A DNA stretch of 8,380 bases from Lachnospiraceae bacterium (GTDB lineage: Bacteria > Bacillota_A > Clostridia > Lachnospirales > Lachnospiraceae), in NCBI GenBank assembly GCA_017464045.1, contig JAFUEG010000269.1, positions 1 to 8,380 on the forward strand, read 5' to 3'. The notes under the pieces are model-generated. The model saw only the letters and a program-made list of their open reading frames with translations, did not search any database and had not been told where the DNA came from. Below are positions 6,404 to 8,380 of the stretch, in pieces. The first letter of the stretch is position 1. Each line of letters starts with the position of its first letter. A program made the translations under genes and the position numbers.

Positions 6404-7683
6404 GATTCATTTCTCCCGTTCCAATATTCGTTTATAAGATTCCTATAGCCCCATTCTTTGAGCTTATCATATGATATCTTATAATTCCCTTTATAGTGCC
6501 TGCCGGTTACAGCGTATCGGATATACTTTTGCAAATATTCATCAATTATCTTTAGACCCTTGTCAGTTGTAATGCACGGGAAAAACCATCTGCTCCAGGA
6601 AAATTCCGTGCCTCTTACTTCCTGATATTTGTAGGTATAAAGCTTTTTGTTCATAGCTTTTATAAAACCCCTTGCCGCTCTCTCTCCGGAAAGATTTTTC
6701 CTGTCAGCCCAGCGTCTTAATGCGTGTGCTTTTCTTTTAATTTTTACTTTCATCTTCCTGATTGTATTGTCAGACAGGTCAATCTCGCCGTTATCATAGG
6801 AAAATCCCAAAAACTCCCATTCATCTCTTGGTTTACATAATTTTGTTTTTTCAGGATTGATTGTAAGATTATTTCGGATAATTATTTCAAGTATTTTATT
6901 CTGATATTTTTTAATATCATCTTCACTGTCCGCAAATACAAGTATGTCATCCGAATACCTGAAGTATATAACATTTTCCGATTCAAAAAGCTTGTCCATA
7001 TCCGAAAGATATACATTTGCAAAAAATGGGGATATGGGTGTACCGGCCATAGCACCGCGCTTTTCTGTTATTATATAATAATCCTCTTCGTCTATCTTAT
7101 CATCTTTCTTACTCTCATTCTTTTCATATTTATTTCCTGATTTGTTTTCAACAAAGGCCCTATCAAGCATAAGCAGTTTTTCAAAGAAAAGATATAACTC
7201 TTCATCACTTTTCTTTATAAAACCAAGCTTTTCAAGTAAAATATCAACATCAATCGAATTAAAATAATTATGTATATCAAGCTTAAGGCAATACTTGTCT
7301 TTAAGTCCTTTAATACTCTTAATCCTTCTTATAGCATCCTTACCCCCATAACTTCTTCTGAACGCATAGCAGTTATCAGCAAACTCACTGTCATATATAT
7401 ACAAATAAAAAGCAATACCCTTAAGAAGAATATTAAAATCCTCTTCAAAGGAATAAATCACTCTCTTTTTATCGGTATCCGCCTTGCTAATCTCTTTTTT
7501 AAAAGGTATCGGAGGTATGTAATCCTGTTTTCTTATGTCACCTATTAAATCCAAATATTTTTTAGATTCAATAAATATTTCTATAACCTCCAAATCCTTA
7601 CCCATAAGATGCTGTTTTTCAATTTTATAATCAAGAAATTCTTTCCAGAATTCCTCTTCCGAAAGCCTCTCCCATATACACAT
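6400..7683 (-). CDS. Reverse transcriptase (retroelement-type, subgroup unassigned)
   Basis: This 427-residue RNA-directed DNA polymerase has the standard order of RT motifs. Motif A is LKLDIHNYFNSID (133-145) with catalytic Asp136. Motif B is GTPISPFFANVYL (214-226). Motif C is FRYSDDILVF (241-250) with Asp245 and Asp246; it is YSDD rather than the commoner YADD. PEKTK (277-281) and FLGF (291-294) fit motifs D and E. A charged insertion of about 30 residues (179-208) lies between motifs A and B. The C-terminal 130 residues would be the thumb. No maturase X domain with HNH endonuclease, no primase, Cas1 or protease fusion is seen. The start (7681-7683) has GGTGGA 8 nt upstream. It heads a four-gene operon and lies 140 nt from a large inverted repeat. 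Confidence 0.95.
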   Translation of the reverse strand: MCIWERLSEEEFWKEFLDYKIEKQHLMGKDLEVIEIFIESKKYLDLIGDIRKQDYIPPIPFKKEISKADTDKKRVIYSFEEDFNILLKGIAFYLYIYDSEFADNCYAFRRSYGGKDAIRRIKSIKGLKDKYCLKLDIHNYFNSIDVDILLEKLGFIKKSDEELYLFFEKLLMLDRAFVENKSGNKYEKNESKKDDKIDEEDYYIITEKRGAMAGTPISPFFANVYLSDMDKLFESENVIYFRYSDDILVFADSEDDIKKYQNKILEIIIRNNLTINPEKTKLCKPRDEWEFLGFSYDNGEIDLSDNTIRKMKVKIKRKAHALRRWADRKNLSGERAARGFIKAMNKKLYTYKYQEVRGTEFSWSRWFFPCITTDKGLKIIDEYLQKYIRYAVTGRHYKGNYKISYDKLKEWGYRNLINEYWNGRNES

Positions 7684-7758
7684 ATGATATATCCACCAAA
7701 AAAAGTTTAAAAATTCTTTTCTAAAATCATTTCAAACACATAATCATTTTTCCTCGTT

Positions 7759-7786
7759 ATAATATCATAATTCAAGGTTATGATAA
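7759..7786 (-). promoter_or_regulatory. Candidate promoter of the RT operon
   Basis: On the minus strand TGATATTAT (7759-7767) is an extended -10 (TGn plus TATTAT). TTATCA (7781-7786, four of six to TTGACA) lies 16 bases upstream. Transcription would begin near 7752, giving a leader of about 68 nt. If it is used, RT messenger RNA excludes the large hairpin upstream. Confidence 0.45.
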
Positions 7787-7810
7787 ACTATTATTTGCTC
7801 TTTATATTTT

Positions 7811-7823
7811 CACGCGAAGCGTG
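7811..7823. repeat. Small perfect hairpin CACGC-GAA-GCGTG
   Basis: This is a perfect 5-bp stem with a 3-nt loop at the RT-proximal foot of the large inverted repeat. Its octamer GCGAAGCG (7814-7821) recurs at the apex of that repeat (7980-7987). Confidence 0.6.
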
Positions 7824-8139
7824 TCGGCTGAATATGGGTATACCTGCACAGATATTTAGATACAACGGGCTGTCTATGTTATACGAATAAAATAAGCGGA
7901 TATCGTAATAGTTTGCCCGATTTGTGTCAAATCAGAAGCAAATAATTGAAGTAATTCGCTCAGAAAACAATATGTCTGAGCGAAGCGAGTTTATTGTTTT
8001 CGTGCGAATTACAAAATTATGAGCGCTCTGATTTAACAAATCGATGGTATTTTACGATATCCGCTTATTTTATTCGTATAGCATAGGCAAGTCCGATATT
8101 AATGAAACAAAGCAGGTATACCCTACTTATTCAGCCGAC
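7823..8139 (-). ncRNA. 317-bp imperfect inverted repeat upstream of the RT: candidate hairpin RNA
   Basis: Nested perfect arms are GTCGGCTGAATA (7823-7834 with 8128-8139), GGGTATACCTGC (7836-7847 with 8112-8123), a 29-bp arm (7880-7908 with 8052-8080, extending to 34 of 35 positions over 7874-7908 and 8052-8086), AAATCAG (7929-7935 with 8028-8034), GTAATTCGC (7951-7959 with 8004-8012) and GAAAACAATA (7963-7972 with 7992-8001). The apex loop is 19 nt (7973-7991). Either strand would give a hairpin of more than 100 bp with internal loops. No ORF is present. Its position upstream of the RT matches that of retron and other RT-linked non-coding RNAs. A small transposon relic is the alternative. 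Strand and RNA status are inferred; the repeat itself is directly visible. Confidence 0.5.
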
Positions 8140-8147
8140 CTCTTAAC

Positions 8148-8286
8148 AAAAAAGGAAAGAGAACTTACTTTGAAGTAAACGTGTTTACACCAGACTGAAT
8201 ATGCTCCGGCTGTCTGCAAAGCTATTCGTAGAGAGCATACTTCATCCACCACAGACGTAACAAAAAGTTACATTTCTCTTTCCTTT
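8148..8286 (-). ncRNA. Multi-hairpin structure closed by a 13-bp stem, ending in a T-run: structured RNA or glyQS terminator
   Basis: On the minus strand AAAGGAAAGAGAA (8274-8286) pairs perfectly with TTCTCTTTCCTTT (8151-8163), followed by three more T. Enclosed are a perfect GTAAC/GTTAC hairpin (8257-8271), a stem of 8196-8206 with 8233-8244 (11 pairs, one bulged base, 26-nt loop) and a perfect GTAAAC/GTTTAC hairpin (8175-8188). CAGAC/GTCTG segments (8191-8195, 8212-8216, 8252-8256) allow alternative pairs. It starts 20 nt after the glyQS stop codon. It could be an elaborate terminator or a stable small RNA processed from the 3' region. Its outer complementary arms also recall retron a1/a2 repeats, but the RT is over 450 nt away. 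No known family is recognised. Confidence 0.5.
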
Positions 8287-8305
8287 ATAAGCTATTTAAT
8301 TATTA

Positions 8306-8380
8306 CTAAAATGCAAGCTTTTCCTCAAAATAAGCCTTTAAATCTTCTATCTTGATTCTCTCCTGCTCCATAGTATCTCT
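8306..8380 (-). CDS. glyS: Glycyl-tRNA synthetase, C-terminal fragment (gene begins beyond the right edge)
   Basis: The last 24 codons read RDTMEQERIKIEDLKAYFEE then KLAF and stop. The RDTMEQER pattern followed by an L-x-x-Y/F helix matches the end of the anticodon-binding domain of the single-chain class II glycyl-tRNA synthetase found in Clostridia and Bacilli (typically VRDRDTMEQ-ER at this place). The enzyme charges tRNA-Gly in the cytoplasm. Only 24 residues are visible, so the identification rests on this tail and on the common genomic pairing with ppdK, recalled from related genomes. The gene is sometimes called glyQS. A structured, terminator-like element follows it. Confidence 0.7.
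   Translation of the reverse strand, partial: RDTMEQERIKIEDLKAYFEEKLAF

Larger units (their letters stand above)
7684..8305. other. 622-bp spacer between glyS and the RT gene
   Basis: No ORF of 60 codons or more and no convincing start with a ribosome binding site lie in this stretch. It is almost entirely filled by the two structured elements described separately (8148-8286 and 7823-8139), the small hairpin at 7811-7823 and the RT leader with its candidate promoter. This density of inverted repeats is not seen in the other spacers of the window. Confidence 0.7.

Noticed and set aside
6400..7683. Group II intron maturase
   Set aside because: No domain V/VI-like RNA hairpin or intron ends flank the gene, no HNH endonuclease domain follows, and the RT is cotranscribed with three other genes.
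6400..7683. Diversity-generating retroelement
   Set aside because: Motif B is GTPISPFF rather than the Gln-containing LTSQ form of these RTs, and no template/variable repeat pair or C-type lectin target was seen.
7823..8139. Simple MITE insertion
   Set aside because: The ends have no visible target-site duplication and pairing is spread along the full length rather than confined to the ends. Not excluded without a genome-wide search.
7823..8286. A retron msr-msd with the 13-nt arms as a1/a2
   Set aside because: The arms at 8151-8163 and 8274-8286 enclose only about 110 nt and the RT lies over 450 nt further on, with the larger hairpin outside them. The RT motif B (GTPISPFFAN) and YSDD do not look like the retron RTs I know. 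Kept as an alternative, not a call.
1..8380. CRISPR array or tRNA genes
   Set aside because: No regularly spaced direct repeats and no cloverleaf with a T-arm motif were found on either strand.

Overview
The window is AT-rich (roughly one third G+C by eye) with strong Shine-Dalgarno sites, and every credible gene lies on the minus strand. Pyruvate phosphate dikinase, a single-chain glycyl-tRNA synthetase tail and the general style of the proteins suggest a low-GC anaerobic Firmicute, most likely Lachnospiraceae/Clostridia. The genus cannot be read from the sequence.

Both edges are housekeeping genes cut by the window. On the right (8306-8380) is the C-terminus of a protein that matches the end of class II glycyl-tRNA synthetase. 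On the left (1-110) is the N-terminus of pyruvate phosphate dikinase. From memory these two genes are often neighbours in Clostridia, so the roughly 8.2 kb between them reads as accessory DNA placed in a conserved junction.

In transcription order (right to left) the interior holds: (1) 8151-8286, a compact multi-hairpin structure closed by a perfect 13-bp stem and followed by a T-run; (2) 7823-8139, a 317-bp imperfect inverted repeat with no ORF of any length; (3) an apparent operon, 7683 to 3971, encoding an unclassified reverse transcriptase (RT), a single-pass membrane protein, an XRE-like helix-turn-helix protein and a membrane-anchored Ser/Thr kinase, closed by a strong intrinsic terminator at 3924-3952; (4) a second unit encoding a four-helix membrane protein with a split zinc-ribbon-like CxxC pair and a lipoprotein; (5) a 377-bp spacer with a promoter overlapped by a dyad; (6) a Glu-rich coiled-coil protein; (7) a 185-bp imperfect inverted repeat that includes a bidirectional terminator-like core, followed by the ppdK promoter.

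The main candidate for an undescribed system is the RT operon with its upstream structured DNA. Tight coupling (4-nt overlap, 47-nt gap, 8-nt overlap, common terminator) implies that the RT works with a transmembrane kinase module. The large hairpin just upstream of the RT sits where RT-associated non-coding RNAs sit in retrons and several defence-RT systems. A defence or signalling role is inference; no function can be read directly. A candidate promoter between the hairpin and the RT gene means the hairpin may be a separate transcript.
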